Below, one piece after another: positions 55,691 to 64,000 of a DNA stretch of 64,000 nucleotides (the first letter of the stretch is position 1; every line of letters starts with the position of its first letter). A program made the translations under genes and the position numbers. The notes beneath the pieces were generated by a model. It was not told the origin of the DNA, did no database searches, and saw only the letters and a list, made by a program, of their open reading frames with translations. The DNA lies in the NCBI RefSeq assembly GCF_018881795.1, contig NZ_JACVPQ010000001.1:571174-635173 (forward strand), read 5' to 3'. The stretch comes from Polynucleobacter sp. MWH-Jannik1A5. Lineage in GTDB: Bacteria; Pseudomonadota; Gammaproteobacteria; Burkholderiales; Burkholderiaceae.

Positions 55691-57979
55691 CTAAGAAATA
55701 GTAATAGGAGATATTTGCAAACCCTTTTGCTCTCTTTGATACATTTCAATGTAAGCAGATTCAAGACTTCTTGTAAAACTTGGAGTATCAAAAAGTGGAG
55801 TTGTCAGACGATTATTTATCAATTTTTTCTTTAAGCCATCTAAAATTACAGGGTTATTCGCCAATTCAATAGCCAATGCCTCGTACTCATCCTGCGAGAA
55901 AGTTACCAATTCAGGCAAGTCCATCGAATGAAGTAGGCTAGCAGCAACCCTACTAGCAAAAGACTCGCCCATCAGAGTTAGTAAAGGCAAGCCAGCCCAT
56001 AATGCATCGCTAGCGGTAGTGTGAGCATTGTATGGAAAAGTATCTAAAAATAAATCAGCTTGCTGGTGACGGGCCAAATGGTCTGGTAAGGGCATCCTTT
56101 TAGAAAATATAAGTCTGGAGGAATCAACCCCTCTTTTTTGCGCCTCATTTTTAAGATTCTCAGAGGCTAAATTATTATCTTCAAAAAGCCACAAGACACT
56201 ACCTTCCACGGCCTTTAATATTCGCATCCAACTATTGAACATACTGGGAAGTATCTTATAGCTATTATTAAAACTACAAAAAACAAATCCTGTATCTGGC
56301 AGACCCAACTCTTTCCTCGAAAAAATCTTTTCTGCAATCACTCTTTTTCTGTCATTAACTTGATAGCTATTGGGTAAATAGACTACCTTTTCAGAATAGG
56401 AAGATTGAGACTCCAGGGGAATCAAAGTTTTATCGGCAATGATGTAGTCAATATATTCAGCCCCCATGGTTCCGGGATAGCCAAGATAGTTAACCTGAAT
56501 TGGAGCAGCTCTATATGAAAAAATTGTCGTTCTCGCATCCTGCGTAAACCCTTTTAAATCAACAGCAATATCAATATGAAGGCTTCTGCTGAGACGGGCA
56601 ATATCAATATCGGTTTTATCTCCTACTTCGATGAATTTGTTGAATGACTTTTCTAGACGTTGACGCATCTCATCATTTTTTAAAGGGCCGAATGAAAAAC
56701 CGAATAACTCAAATTTATCTTTATCGTGCAACTCAAATAGTTCTGCCATTAAGTAACTAGTGGCATGGTTATGAAAATCTGCAGAAAAATATCCTATGCG
56801 GATTTTTTCATTTTCTAGATGCTTAGAAAGTCTCCCTAGCGCCCCATTAAATGGGTATTTTGCGCGATTATAAATCTCAGAGGATTTTTTTTGCAACTTA
56901 GAATCGTCGCTTAAGGAAATTAATGCAAAAGGATTTGTAGCTTTCTCATTTAGTAGCAACCTTCCAGCCAAGTCATTTATTGAGGCATCAATGGATGTCC
57001 AGCTACATACTTTCATCTTTCTATGAATTACATCTCCATATATCCAATCTATAGCCTGATTCAGACTAAGTGCTTTTTCATAGTGATTTATTGCCTCCTC
57101 AAACTGAGAGAGCTCGCTCAAAGCTGCCGCCTTTATTGCCCAACAATCAGCATTGTTCGGCTGCAAAGACAGGGCATGATTACATTGAACTATCGCTTCC
57201 TCAAATTGCTTCATACTAGCCAATGCTGAACCTTTATAAACCGAAGCTTCGCAATAATCTGGCTTTAAAAGTAGTGCCTGATCGTAATATGAAACTGCCT
57301 CTTCAAAACGCCCCAGCGCACTTAAGCTGATACCTTTGTTGTACAAATACAAACAGTCGCCTAGGTTGAAAGAAATTGCTTTATCGTAAGATGCAATTGC
57401 CTCCTCAAAACGCTTGAGCATATGCAATGCTGCGCCTCTTCTGGAATGAAGCTTGCAATAATCTGGTTTTAAAGTTAGCGCCTTATCATAGATCGTAATT
57501 GCCTCCTCAAAACACCGCAGTGAATATAGAGCATCCCCTTTATCCAATACTGCCTCAAAATAATCCGGCTTAATGCGCAATGCCTCTTCATAACAACCCA
57601 GAGCTTCATCGTATCGACTTAGATGGGATAGTACTTTCCCATAATTTAACCAAGCCTCCGGATTATTTGGAGCTAACTCTACTGTTTTTTTATGATGAGG
57701 TAATGACTCTAAATAAGCACCACTATCTACCAGAGCCCTTGCTAGGTTATACCTTATGGAAGGCTCATTTGGGTCAAGCTTGACTGCCCTACCCAAAAGC
57801 TCGGCGGCCTCTTGATATTTGTTTTGAGATGCTTTAATCAAACCAAGAATATGAAACGCTGGCAAATTTTTGGAATCAACCTTAATAATTTTTACCAATA
57901 TGGAATCTGCTCTTTCATAATTACCATTCTGAAAGGCTTGTAATGCCTGTTGAAGCATGATTAGTATTTGGGGATTCAT
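55691..57979 (-). CDS. TPR-containing O-GlcNAc transferase-like glycosyltransferase (GT41)
   Basis: The 762-residue protein has about nine TPR units in residues 5-330, several nearly identical (RFEEAIASYDKAISF, QFEEAINHYEKALSL), then a GT41 catalytic region. That region shows IGYFSADFHNHATSYLMAE, VNYLGYPGTMGAEYIDYIIA, FCSFNNSYKILPSMFNSW and DLFLDTFPYNAHTTASDALW. GT41 enzymes glycosylate proteins in the cytoplasm using a nucleotide sugar. The gene is AT-richer than its neighbours and lies next to a pilin-like gene, a possible target. A TAAAAT box (minus, 57987-57992) lies 7 bases before the ATG with no Shine-Dalgarno. Sugar and acceptor are unknown. Confidence 0.88.
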   Translation of the reverse strand: MNPQILIMLQQALQAFQNGNYERADSILVKIIKVDSKNLPAFHILGLIKASQNKYQEAAELLGRAVKLDPNEPSIRYNLARALVDSGAYLESLPHHKKTVELAPNNPEAWLNYGKVLSHLSRYDEALGCYEEALRIKPDYFEAVLDKGDALYSLRCFEEAITIYDKALTLKPDYCKLHSRRGAALHMLKRFEEAIASYDKAISFNLGDCLYLYNKGISLSALGRFEEAVSYYDQALLLKPDYCEASVYKGSALASMKQFEEAIVQCNHALSLQPNNADCWAIKAAALSELSQFEEAINHYEKALSLNQAIDWIYGDVIHRKMKVCSWTSIDASINDLAGRLLLNEKATNPFALISLSDDSKLQKKSSEIYNRAKYPFNGALGRLSKHLENEKIRIGYFSADFHNHATSYLMAELFELHDKDKFELFGFSFGPLKNDEMRQRLEKSFNKFIEVGDKTDIDIARLSRSLHIDIAVDLKGFTQDARTTIFSYRAAPIQVNYLGYPGTMGAEYIDYIIADKTLIPLESQSSYSEKVVYLPNSYQVNDRKRVIAEKIFSRKELGLPDTGFVFCSFNNSYKILPSMFNSWMRILKAVEGSVLWLFEDNNLASENLKNEAQKRGVDSSRLIFSKRMPLPDHLARHQQADLFLDTFPYNAHTTASDALWAGLPLLTLMGESFASRVAASLLHSMDLPELVTFSQDEYEALAIELANNPVILDGLKKKLINNRLTTPLFDTPSFTRSLESAYIEMYQREQKGLQISPITIS

Positions 57980-58153
57980 GGTGACTATTTTATAGCTACA
58001 AGACTTATTTTTAAGATAAGGTTAAAACTTAATACTTCCTCAGGGTAAAACTTGTCAGCCTTAAATCGGTATGAAATAGCTGAGAATCAGACTCAAGTCA
58101 AAAAGTCATGGTGGGCGCAAAAGACTAATTGAGGCTTGCGAAGGACTCAAGAT

Positions 58154-58178
58154 AAAAGCCGCATTATGAGCGGCTTTT
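58154..58178 (-). terminator. Terminator after the pilin-like gene
   Basis: AAAAGCCGC (58154-58162) pairs with GCGGCTTTT (58170-58178) around a 7-base loop. It lies 9 bases beyond the pilin-like stop on the minus strand, where the stem ends in TTTT. Confidence 0.8.
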
Positions 58179-58187
58179 AATTAGCGA

Positions 58188-58718
58188 CTACTTCCCTATC
58201 CTACATTCAGAAGGAAGTAACTGAGAAATCAAATTCGTTTCCGTGGACCTACATGACCAACCGCCTGCCCAAGTAGAGCCCTCGGGTTTAGATAAGTCCA
58301 ATGGCTTAGGCACATTTGCATCAGGCTCATTAGTGGGTACTAAATGAAGGGTGTTCTTGCCATCAGGCGCTACACTCACTTGATAGTCAATTGCAATCGC
58401 TCCTGATGGTGTAATTTCAATGAGCTTGACGCTGCGAGTCGGTGTAAAAGTGAAGGACCCATTAGTAGCCTCATCCATTGGGACGGTGCCTCTACTTGCG
58501 AATGCCTCCGTTACCGCAAGCTTAGCGCTAGAGGATAAATTCATTCCCTCTACCACGCGACTCCGTGCAATGTAATCCTGATATTGCGGCACTGCTACAG
58601 CAACTAAGATACCAATGATGGCTACGACAACCATCACCTCAATCAAAGTAAATCCAGATTCTGAGGTTTGATCCTGAGAGCTTTTTAGACTCTCCATTTC
58701 CGTATTAATACTCTGCAT
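58188..58718 (-). CDS. Type IV pilin-like protein
   Basis: The 176-residue prepilin has a class III cleavage site, SESG|FTLIEVMVVVAIIGIL, with Gly22, Phe23 and Glu5 of the mature form, then QYQDYIARSRVVEGM, and a C-terminal cysteine pair (GWSCRSTE and PSECRIGK) that would form the D-loop. It would be a pilus or pseudopilus subunit processed by PilD. I chose ATG 58718 because AGGAG lies 9 bases upstream; this gives an unusually long 22-residue leader. A longer frame (ATG 58775) lacks such support. No other pilus gene is nearby. GT41 downstream may modify it. Confidence 0.85.
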   Translation of the reverse strand: MQSINTEMESLKSSQDQTSESGFTLIEVMVVVAIIGILVAVAVPQYQDYIARSRVVEGMNLSSSAKLAVTEAFASRGTVPMDEATNGSFTFTPTRSVKLIEITPSGAIAIDYQVSVAPDGKNTLHLVPTNEPDANVPKPLDLSKPEGSTWAGGWSCRSTETNLISQLLPSECRIGK

Positions 58719-58793
58719 ATTTTCTAGCTCCTGAGGTGAAATCCTCATCATCCAGTCTACGCCTTTTGTATTCAAGGATGGCTAGAAATGAAA

Positions 58794-58816
58794 AAGCCGG
58801 CTTTATAGGCCGGCTT
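58794..58816 (-). terminator. Intrinsic terminator of terC
   Basis: AAGCCGGC (58794-58801) pairs with GCCGGCTT (58809-58816) around a 7-base loop; on the minus strand a TTTTT run follows. It is 23 bases after the terC stop. Confidence 0.88.
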
Positions 58817-58838
58817 ATCTGATTCATTCGTAAGAAAA

Positions 58839-59543
58839 TTAATGTGCTTTTGCAGCGTTTCTTTTCTTAAAATATGTGCCTACCAAAATCACAATAGCAA
58901 CACCGATAACCTCAAAAGCAAGTTTGGCGTCACCTAAAGCTGCTTGAATGCTGTCTTTGATAGCAGGGTCGTCAACCAACATACCACCAGCCAGCAGACC
59001 TAAAAGGCCGGCACCCAAAGTGATAATGATTGGGAAACGCTCCATCACCTTCAACAACATGGCGCTACCAAAAATGATTAAAGGAATAGACATGCCCAAG
59101 CCAATAATCAATAGCAAGAGACGAGTCTCTTCAGGGCCCTTTTGTGCGGCAGCCGCAACAGCCAATACGTTATCTAAGCTCATCACTAAGTCGGCAATCA
59201 AGATCGTACGAATAGCGGCCCAGATACTGGTCTTAGCTTCCATATGCTCTTCACCGCCACTATCAGATAAAAGCTGAATACCGATATAGAGCAATAACAA
59301 ACCACCAACAATTTTTAAGTAAGGCAAAGTAAGCAACGCAACCGCCGTAATGGTGAGTACGACACGCAAAATAATTGCGGCTGCACTACCCCAAAAAATC
59401 GCTTTCTTTTGTTGCGCTGGAGGCAAGTTGCGTGATGCCAAGGCGATCACAACTGCGTTATCCCCAGATAGCAAGATATTTGCAACGATGATTGATAAAA
59501 GCGCCGCCCAGAAGGTAGCGTCAGAAAATGCTGATAAATCCAT
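58839..59543 (-). CDS. TerC-family integral membrane protein
   Basis: The 234-residue protein has about seven membrane helices and the two family motifs, ILLSGDNAVVIALA near the start and DLVMSLDNVLAVAAAA in the middle, whose acidic residues probably bind a metal. TerC relatives such as Alx and MeeF export Mn2+, some during protein insertion; others belong to tellurite resistance operons. No ter genes are near, so metal export is more likely. An AGGAG Shine-Dalgarno precedes the ATG. I see no yybP-ykoY-type riboswitch in the 99-base gap upstream. Confidence 0.88.
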   Translation of the reverse strand: MDLSAFSDATFWAALLSIIVANILLSGDNAVVIALASRNLPPAQQKKAIFWGSAAAIILRVVLTITAVALLTLPYLKIVGGLLLLYIGIQLLSDSGGEEHMEAKTSIWAAIRTILIADLVMSLDNVLAVAAAAQKGPEETRLLLLIIGLGMSIPLIIFGSAMLLKVMERFPIIITLGAGLLGLLAGGMLVDDPAIKDSIQAALGDAKLAFEVIGVAIVILVGTYFKKRNAAKAH

Positions 59544-59598
59544 GATGTCTCCTACGTTTCTCTTATGTTTTATTTTATTTTTAACTACTTGGCACTAC

Positions 59599-59630
59599 AA
59601 AAAAGGATGCTGTTTTAGCAGCACCCTTTT
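59599..59630 (-). terminator. Intrinsic terminator of sucCD
   Basis: AAAAAAGGATGCTG (59599-59612) pairs with CAGCACCCTTTT (59619-59630) with one internal mismatch. On the minus strand the stem ends in a run of six T, about 12 bases after the sucD stop. Confidence 0.85.
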
Positions 59631-59642
59631 CCAAAACACTAA

Positions 59643-60536
59643 TTACAACATGGCTTTCAATAAAGCAGCCATTTCTGATGGATTCTTTGTGACTTTGAAG
59701 CCACATTCTTCCATTACAGCCAATTTCGCATCGGCAGTATCTGCACCGCCAGAAATCAATGCACCGGCGTGACCCATACGCTTGCCTGGAGGCGCTGTTA
59801 CGCCGGCAATAAAGCCAACTACTGGCTTCTTCATATTGTCTTTACACCAACGAGCAGCTTCCGCTTCGTCTGGGCCGCCGATTTCACCGATCATGATCAC
59901 AGCATCAGTCTCTGGATCTTCGTTAAACATTCTCATGATGTCGATGTGCTTGAGACCATTGATTGGGTCGCCACCAATACCTACTGCTGTGGACTGGCCT
60001 AAGCCAATTGCTGTCAACTGACCAACCGCTTCATAAGTCAATGTACCGGAACGACTAACAACACCAATACGGCCTTTCTTATGAATGTGACCAGGCATGA
60101 TGCCAATCTTGAGTTCATCTGGAGTGATGATGCCTGGGCAGTTAGGGCCGAGCAACAAAGTCTTTTTGCCACCAGCAGCTTCTTTTGCGTGCATCTTGTT
60201 ACGCACTTCAAGCATGTCACGTACTGGAATGCCTTCAGTAATACAGATAACGAAGTCGAGATCAGCTTCAACCGCTTCCCAAATCGCTGCAGCAGCACCA
60301 GGAGGCGGAACATAGATAACAGAAGTGGTTGCACCAGTTTGCTGTGCAGCCTCTTTAACAGTTCCATAAATAGGAATATTAAAAATGGACTCGCCAGCTT
60401 TCTTAGGATTTACACCGGCAACAAAACAGTTTTTGCCGTTTGCGTATTCCTGGCATTTTTCAGTATGGAACTGACCGGTCTTACCAGTAATACCTTGTGT
60501 AATGACTTTGGTGTTTTTATTGATCAAAATAGACAT
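59643..60536 (-). CDS. sucD: Succinate-CoA ligase (ADP-forming) subunit alpha
   Basis: SucD binds CoA and carries the phosphohistidine in the TCA-cycle step from succinyl-CoA to succinate. The 297-residue protein has [55 protein letters not shown] and the active His in [13 protein letters not shown]. It follows sucC by 15 bases. Confidence 0.98.
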   Translation of the reverse strand: MSILINKNTKVITQGITGKTGQFHTEKCQEYANGKNCFVAGVNPKKAGESIFNIPIYGTVKEAAQQTGATTSVIYVPPPGAAAAIWEAVEADLDFVICITEGIPVRDMLEVRNKMHAKEAAGGKKTLLLGPNCPGIITPDELKIGIMPGHIHKKGRIGVVSRSGTLTYEAVGQLTAIGLGQSTAVGIGGDPINGLKHIDIMRMFNEDPETDAVIMIGEIGGPDEAEAARWCKDNMKKPVVGFIAGVTAPPGKRMGHAGALISGGADTADAKLAVMEECGFKVTKNPSEMAALLKAML

Positions 60537-60551
60537 ATTGAAATTCCTGGA

Positions 60552-61721
60552 TTATTTGTTTTTGGCAACAGCAGCAACTACCTTAGTAGCAGCTTCAGCC
60601 ATTGAATCGGCGCTAATAATTGGCAAACCAGAGTCCGCAAGAATCTTCTTGCCCAACTCTTCGTTAGTGCCCTTCATACGCACAACCAAAGGTACCGTCA
60701 GGTTGACTGCCTTACATGCAGTAACAACGCCGTCAGCGATCACGTCGCAACGCATAATGCCGCCAAAGATGTTGACCAAAATCGCCTCAACACTCTTGTT
60801 CTTCAACATGATTTTGAATGCTTCAGTTACTTTTTCTGCTGTAGCACCACCGCCAACGTCCAAGAAGTTTGCTGGCTCGCCACCGAACAACTTAATAGTG
60901 TCCATGGTGGCCATCGCCAAGCCCGCACCATTCACCAAACAGCCGATATTGCCGTCGAGCGAGATGTAAGCAAGGTCAAATTTGGAAGCTTCGATTTCAG
61001 CGGCATCTTCCTCATCGATATCGCGATAAGCAACGATCTCTGGATGACGGAATAATGCGTTTGGATCAAAGTTGAACTTAGCGTCCAAAGCCTTGATCTT
61101 GCCGTTACCCTCAAGGATTAATGGGTTGATTTCAACCAATGATGCATCGGTATCCCAGTATGTCTTGTAGAGGTTTTTGAACACGTCACGTGCCATTGGA
61201 ATAGACGCTTCAGGAACGCCAATACCTTTTGCAACGATGTCGCAATCTGCATCTGTCAAGCCAACCATAGGATCAACAAATACTTTAATAATTTTTTCTG
61301 GATGAGATTCAGCAACTTCCTCAATATCCATGCCGCCTTCGCTAGAAGCCATGATCACATTCTTTTGTGTGCCACGGTCTGTAACGATGCTGAAGTAGTA
61401 CTCTTTTTTAATATCAGCGCCATCTTCAATTAAGAGGCGATTTACTTTTTGACCTTCTGGTCCAGTTTGGTGCGTCTTGAGCTGCATGCCCAAAATTTCA
61501 GAAGCATATTTCTTCACTTCGTCCATGCTTCTAGCCAATTTCACACCGCCGCCTTTACCGCGACCACCAGCATGAATTTGCGCTTTCACAACCCATACTG
61601 GGCCACCTAATTTTTCAGCAGCTTTAACTGCCTCATCAACACTAAATGCAGGAATGCCGTTAGGAACAGGCACATTAAATTGGCGAAGAAGTTCTTTGCC
61701 TTGGTACTCGTGAATTTTCAT
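60552..61721 (-). CDS. sucC: Succinate-CoA ligase (ADP-forming) subunit beta
   Basis: SucC is the ATP-grasp subunit that sets nucleotide use. The 389-residue protein starts [20 protein letters not shown] and has [27 protein letters not shown] and [24 protein letters not shown] precedes the ATG. A 188-base gap upstream holds a 15-base palindrome. Confidence 0.98.
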   Translation of the reverse strand: MKIHEYQGKELLRQFNVPVPNGIPAFSVDEAVKAAEKLGGPVWVVKAQIHAGGRGKGGGVKLARSMDEVKKYASEILGMQLKTHQTGPEGQKVNRLLIEDGADIKKEYYFSIVTDRGTQKNVIMASSEGGMDIEEVAESHPEKIIKVFVDPMVGLTDADCDIVAKGIGVPEASIPMARDVFKNLYKTYWDTDASLVEINPLILEGNGKIKALDAKFNFDPNALFRHPEIVAYRDIDEEDAAEIEASKFDLAYISLDGNIGCLVNGAGLAMATMDTIKLFGGEPANFLDVGGGATAEKVTEAFKIMLKNKSVEAILVNIFGGIMRCDVIADGVVTACKAVNLTVPLVVRMKGTNEELGKKILADSGLPIISADSMAEAATKVVAAVAKNK

Positions 61722-61806
61722 AATTACTCCGAAACGGTATCTTTTTTAGCAAGCGATGAGGATTAGTTAAACCGATGTTGCCTTGATCCCATACTTACTC
61801 GAGAAA

Positions 61807-61821
61807 TGGCTAAATTAGCCA
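61807..61821. promoter_or_regulatory. 15-base palindrome upstream of sucC
   Basis: TGGCTAA, a central A, TTAGCCA: a perfect inverted repeat about 86 bases before the sucC start, in the only sizeable gap between recX and sucC. It could be an operator; it is short enough to be chance. Confidence 0.3.
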
Positions 61822-61909
61822 AATTTGAATAAATGTGAACGGCTTGACCGACTCCATAAGTCTATCATGTTGCAATGCCGCAAATCGCGTTTTCCGATCC
61901 GTAATTGCC

Positions 61910-62431
61910 CTAATCAGGGGTTTGCCCACCTGTAACCTTGGCTACTATATCTGACCCGAACCCCTTCGAAGCTAGAAAGCGGTATTGTCTGGCTCGCTCC
62001 TTCTGATCGGTGGCTTGCTGGCCATATTTACGCATCCATAGGTCGTAGGCGCGCTGAAACTCAGTCTCTTTCAATGCCCCCAATAACCTGGCTGATTGCT
62101 TAGAATCCACTCCCGCCCTTTCGAGCTCATCGGCAATCTTTCTTATCCCATACCGCTCGCTACGCCGACGCACCAATGCCTCTGCAAAGCGTTCGTCGGA
62201 TAACCAGCCACGAGCCTCAAAATCATCCAAAACAGCCTCAATCTGAATGGTTCTAGATTCTGGAGTTTGCTCTGCTTGTTCGCCGCCTAATTTGCTCCAG
62301 CGAGCCTCAGATTCCGTCAATTTAGCTGCCAAGCCTTTGCGGCTATATTCTCGCAGGGACAAAAGACGCAAAGCCCGAGCTTTGAGACTCGGGCTTTGTT
62401 TAGACTTTTTATTGCTACTTGATTCTGACAT
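61910..62431 (-). CDS. recX: Recombination regulator RecX
   Basis: RecX binds RecA filaments and limits recombination. The 173-residue protein has three helical repeat modules: ARALRLLSLREYSRKGLAAK, then DDFEARGWLSDERFAEALVR and YGIRKIADELERAGV. I chose ATG 62431 over a TTG four codons upstream; it starts 18 bases after the recA stop. The N-terminal 15 residues are Ser/Lys-rich and variable. Order recA-recX is standard. Confidence 0.93.
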   Translation of the reverse strand: MSESSSNKKSKQSPSLKARALRLLSLREYSRKGLAAKLTESEARWSKLGGEQAEQTPESRTIQIEAVLDDFEARGWLSDERFAEALVRRRSERYGIRKIADELERAGVDSKQSARLLGALKETEFQRAYDLWMRKYGQQATDQKERARQYRFLASKGFGSDIVAKVTGGQTPD

Positions 62432-62448
62432 TGAATTATTCAACGAAC

Positions 62449-63540
62449 TTATTCGACTTCCTCTTCCTCAGCCAGCACATCAGTAACAACAGCTGAACCC
62501 GCTTTTACTCCAAGCTTCTCGCGAATCTTTTTCTCGATATCTTGAGCGATCGCTGGATTCTCTTTTAGGAACTCGCGCACATTGTCTTTGCCTTGACCAA
62601 TACGATCACCGTTGTAGCTATACCAAGAACCTGACTTTTCAACGAGGTCTGCTTCGACGCCCATATCAATAATTTCACCCTCTCTAGAAATACCAGCGCC
62701 ATACATGATGTCAAAAATGGCTTCACGGAACGGAGGAGAAACTTTGTTCTTCACAACTTTCACGCGGGTTTCATTACCAACAACCTCGTCACCTTTTTTG
62801 ATGCTACCAATACGACGAATGTCTAAACGCATGGAGGCATAGAACTTCAGAGCGTTACCGCCAGTCGTTGTTTCTGGTGAACCGAACATCACACCAATCT
62901 TCATACGAATCTGGTTAATAAAGATCACAGTGGTATTGGTACGCTTGATCGCACCCGTCAACTTACGTAATGCCTGACTCATTAAGCGGGCTTGTAAGCC
63001 AGGCAAAGAGTCTCCCATATCGCCCTCAATCTCAGCCTTAGGAACCAAGGCGGCAACAGAGTCGATCACGATCAAGTCAATAGAGCCTGAACGAACTAAA
63101 GCATCGGCGATTTCTAAAGCTTGTTCACCTGTATCTGGTTGAGAGATTAAAAGATTGTTTACGTCAACACCGAGACGAGATGCGTACTGCACATCCAACG
63201 CATGTTCAGCGTCGATAAATGCGCAAGTACCGCCGAGTTTTTGCATTTCTGCAATCGCATGCAACGTGAGCGTTGTTTTACCAGAAGATTCTGGGCCGTA
63301 GATTTCAATCACGCGACCACGCGCAAGACCACCGACTCCAAGAGCAATGTCCAACCCGAGCGAACCGCTGGATACCACCTGAATATCTTGGCTAATTTCA
63401 GCATCACCCAATCGCATGATTGAGCCTTTACCAAACTGTTTTTCAATTTGCGCCAGTGCTGCTGTTAGTGCTTTTTGCTTGTCTCCGCTCATTCCTTCAA
63501 ATTCTGAAGAGGCTGATTTTCTTTTGTCATCCAAGGCCAT
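62449..63540 (-). CDS. recA: Recombinase A
   Basis: RecA performs strand exchange in recombinational repair and triggers LexA self-cleavage. The 363-residue protein has Walker [20 protein letters not shown], the [20 protein letters not shown] region, [20 protein letters not shown] and an acidic tail ending LAEEEEVE. A purine-rich AAGGGA precedes the ATG. A LexA box sits in its promoter. Confidence 0.98.
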   Translation of the reverse strand: MALDDKRKSASSEFEGMSGDKQKALTAALAQIEKQFGKGSIMRLGDAEISQDIQVVSSGSLGLDIALGVGGLARGRVIEIYGPESSGKTTLTLHAIAEMQKLGGTCAFIDAEHALDVQYASRLGVDVNNLLISQPDTGEQALEIADALVRSGSIDLIVIDSVAALVPKAEIEGDMGDSLPGLQARLMSQALRKLTGAIKRTNTTVIFINQIRMKIGVMFGSPETTTGGNALKFYASMRLDIRRIGSIKKGDEVVGNETRVKVVKNKVSPPFREAIFDIMYGAGISREGEIIDMGVEADLVEKSGSWYSYNGDRIGQGKDNVREFLKENPAIAQDIEKKIREKLGVKAGSAVVTDVLAEEEEVE

Positions 63541-63611
63541 TTTTGATTCCCTTTTCGCTATGTACTGGGCTTTTTCCCGAAGTTTTATCTACTGTGTAAC
63601 AACTTAGGAGT

Positions 63612-63641
63612 TACTGTATATAAAAACAGTGGTCTTTGCAA
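63612..63641 (-). promoter_or_regulatory. recA promoter with LexA (SOS) box
   Basis: TACTGTATATAAAAACAGTG (63612-63631) has the CTG-N10-CAG core of the LexA site. On the minus strand TTGCAA (63636-63641) and TACAGT (63613-63618), 17 bases apart, can serve as -35 and -10, so LexA would lie on the promoter. The recA start is about 70 bases downstream. Confidence 0.9.
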
Positions 63642-63648
63642 GCGACTT

Positions 63649-64000
63649 TTAAGCTGAATTTTCAGATTTTTTACTAAGCTGCGTATGATTCGCTCGATCC
63701 CAGTAGAAAAAGAGGGGAATAGCTGCAGCCCAGACCACCCCAACTAGGATAAATCCAGTGATTTGCCCCCCTGGACCCCATCCTCCAGCCCCCATCCGAA
63801 TCCCTGCTTCATAGGACATTGGGCCCGCAATGCCTCCCAACACGGCCCCCAAGATCGGTCTACCCCGCAACCAGGTCAAAGAACCATTAACGGTGGTTGC
63901 AACTAAAACCCATAAGACCCACATCCAAAGAGGTGATAAGTACGGTGATGGCCAATCATCCTGAAAATCTAGATAGCCCAAATGCATGATCAGGGTGTCA
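63649..64000 (-). CDS. DUF2878-type membrane protein, 5' end outside the window
   Basis: At least 116 residues are visible. The frame stays open to the window edge and reads DTLIMHLGYLDF before the first internal ATG (63987), which is family-like sequence, so the gene starts beyond base 64000. Hydrophobic helices include LWMWVLWVLVATTVNGSLTW and ITGFILVGVVWAAAIPLFFY, with GAVLGGIAGPMSYEAGIRMG between, the pattern I recall for DUF2878. Function unknown. Its stop lies upstream of the recA promoter, so the recA -35 region is only about 8 bases away. Confidence 0.7.
   Translation of the reverse strand, partial: DTLIMHLGYLDFQDDWPSPYLSPLWMWVLWVLVATTVNGSLTWLRGRPILGAVLGGIAGPMSYEAGIRMGAGGWGPGGQITGFILVGVVWAAAIPLFFYWDRANHTQLSKKSENSA

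Noticed and set aside
59544..59642. Manganese riboswitch upstream of terC
   Set aside because: The gap is under 100 bases, mostly AT-rich leader plus the sucCD terminator, with no recognisable conserved riboswitch loops.
60081..60605. Open frames opposite sucD and sucC, up to 174 codons
   Set aside because: They are shadows of strongly conserved genes, with no family-like features and no start signals.

Overview
The window is a 64 kb stretch of a betaproteobacterial (Burkholderiales) chromosome. Its moderate GC, very tight gene packing and gene content most resemble the streamlined freshwater genus Polynucleobacter; this is my reading of the proteins and gene order, not a database match. Both ends cut through genes: a YhdP/AsmA-like gene at the left and a DUF2878 membrane-protein gene at the right. 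I see no tRNA, rRNA, CRISPR array, transposase or phage gene.

Layout. 1-6.8 kb: YhdP-like protein, a nitrilase-fold amidase, tldD and aroG. 6.8-12.9 kb: a corrinoid adenosyltransferase facing the glycolate oxidase operon glcDEF, which continues into yggS and proC. 12.9-24.9 kb: ubiA, recG, then queA-tgt-yajC-secD-secF, and the convergent waaA-purB and a GST. 24.9-29.2 kb: mnmA and the three-gene proton-translocating transhydrogenase pntAA-pntAB-pntB, preceded by a perfect 26-bp palindrome. 29.2-34.6 kb: an accessory stretch with a frameshifted membrane protein, a secreted protein of unknown function, and an AT-rich glycosyltransferase cassette. The cassette holds a frameshifted and an intact DUF5672 gene, a GT11 fucosyltransferase and a GT17-like enzyme. 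It is bracketed by two direct copies of the groEL 3' end plus terminator. 34.6-36.8 kb: groES-groEL under a sigma70 promoter with a CIRCE operator.

36.9-42.4 kb: a signalling operon (a catalytically dead EAL-like protein, a NarL-type response regulator and a BvgS-like hybrid kinase) followed by dacB. 42.3-49.8 kb: one long minus-strand run, pgk-pyk-fba-purC-purE-purK-tsaC, linking glycolysis and purine synthesis. 50-55.5 kb: ilvE, a zinc-finger protein, waaF, two small proteins of unknown role, a BepA-like M48 protease and moaC. 55.5-58.8 kb: a second accessory spot with a TPR/GT41 O-GlcNAc-transferase-like enzyme beside a type IV pilin-like gene. 58.8-64 kb: terC, sucCD, recX and recA (with a LexA box), and the partial DUF2878 gene.

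Most genes are housekeeping. The points worth following are the duplicated groEL terminus around the cassette, the degenerate EAL/two-component operon with a leader hairpin that covers its ribosome-binding site, the palindrome before pntAA, two single-event frameshifts, the GT41/pilin pairing, and a recurring layout in which a -10 hexamer lies 6-7 bases before an ATG that has no Shine-Dalgarno sequence, which suggests leaderless mRNAs.
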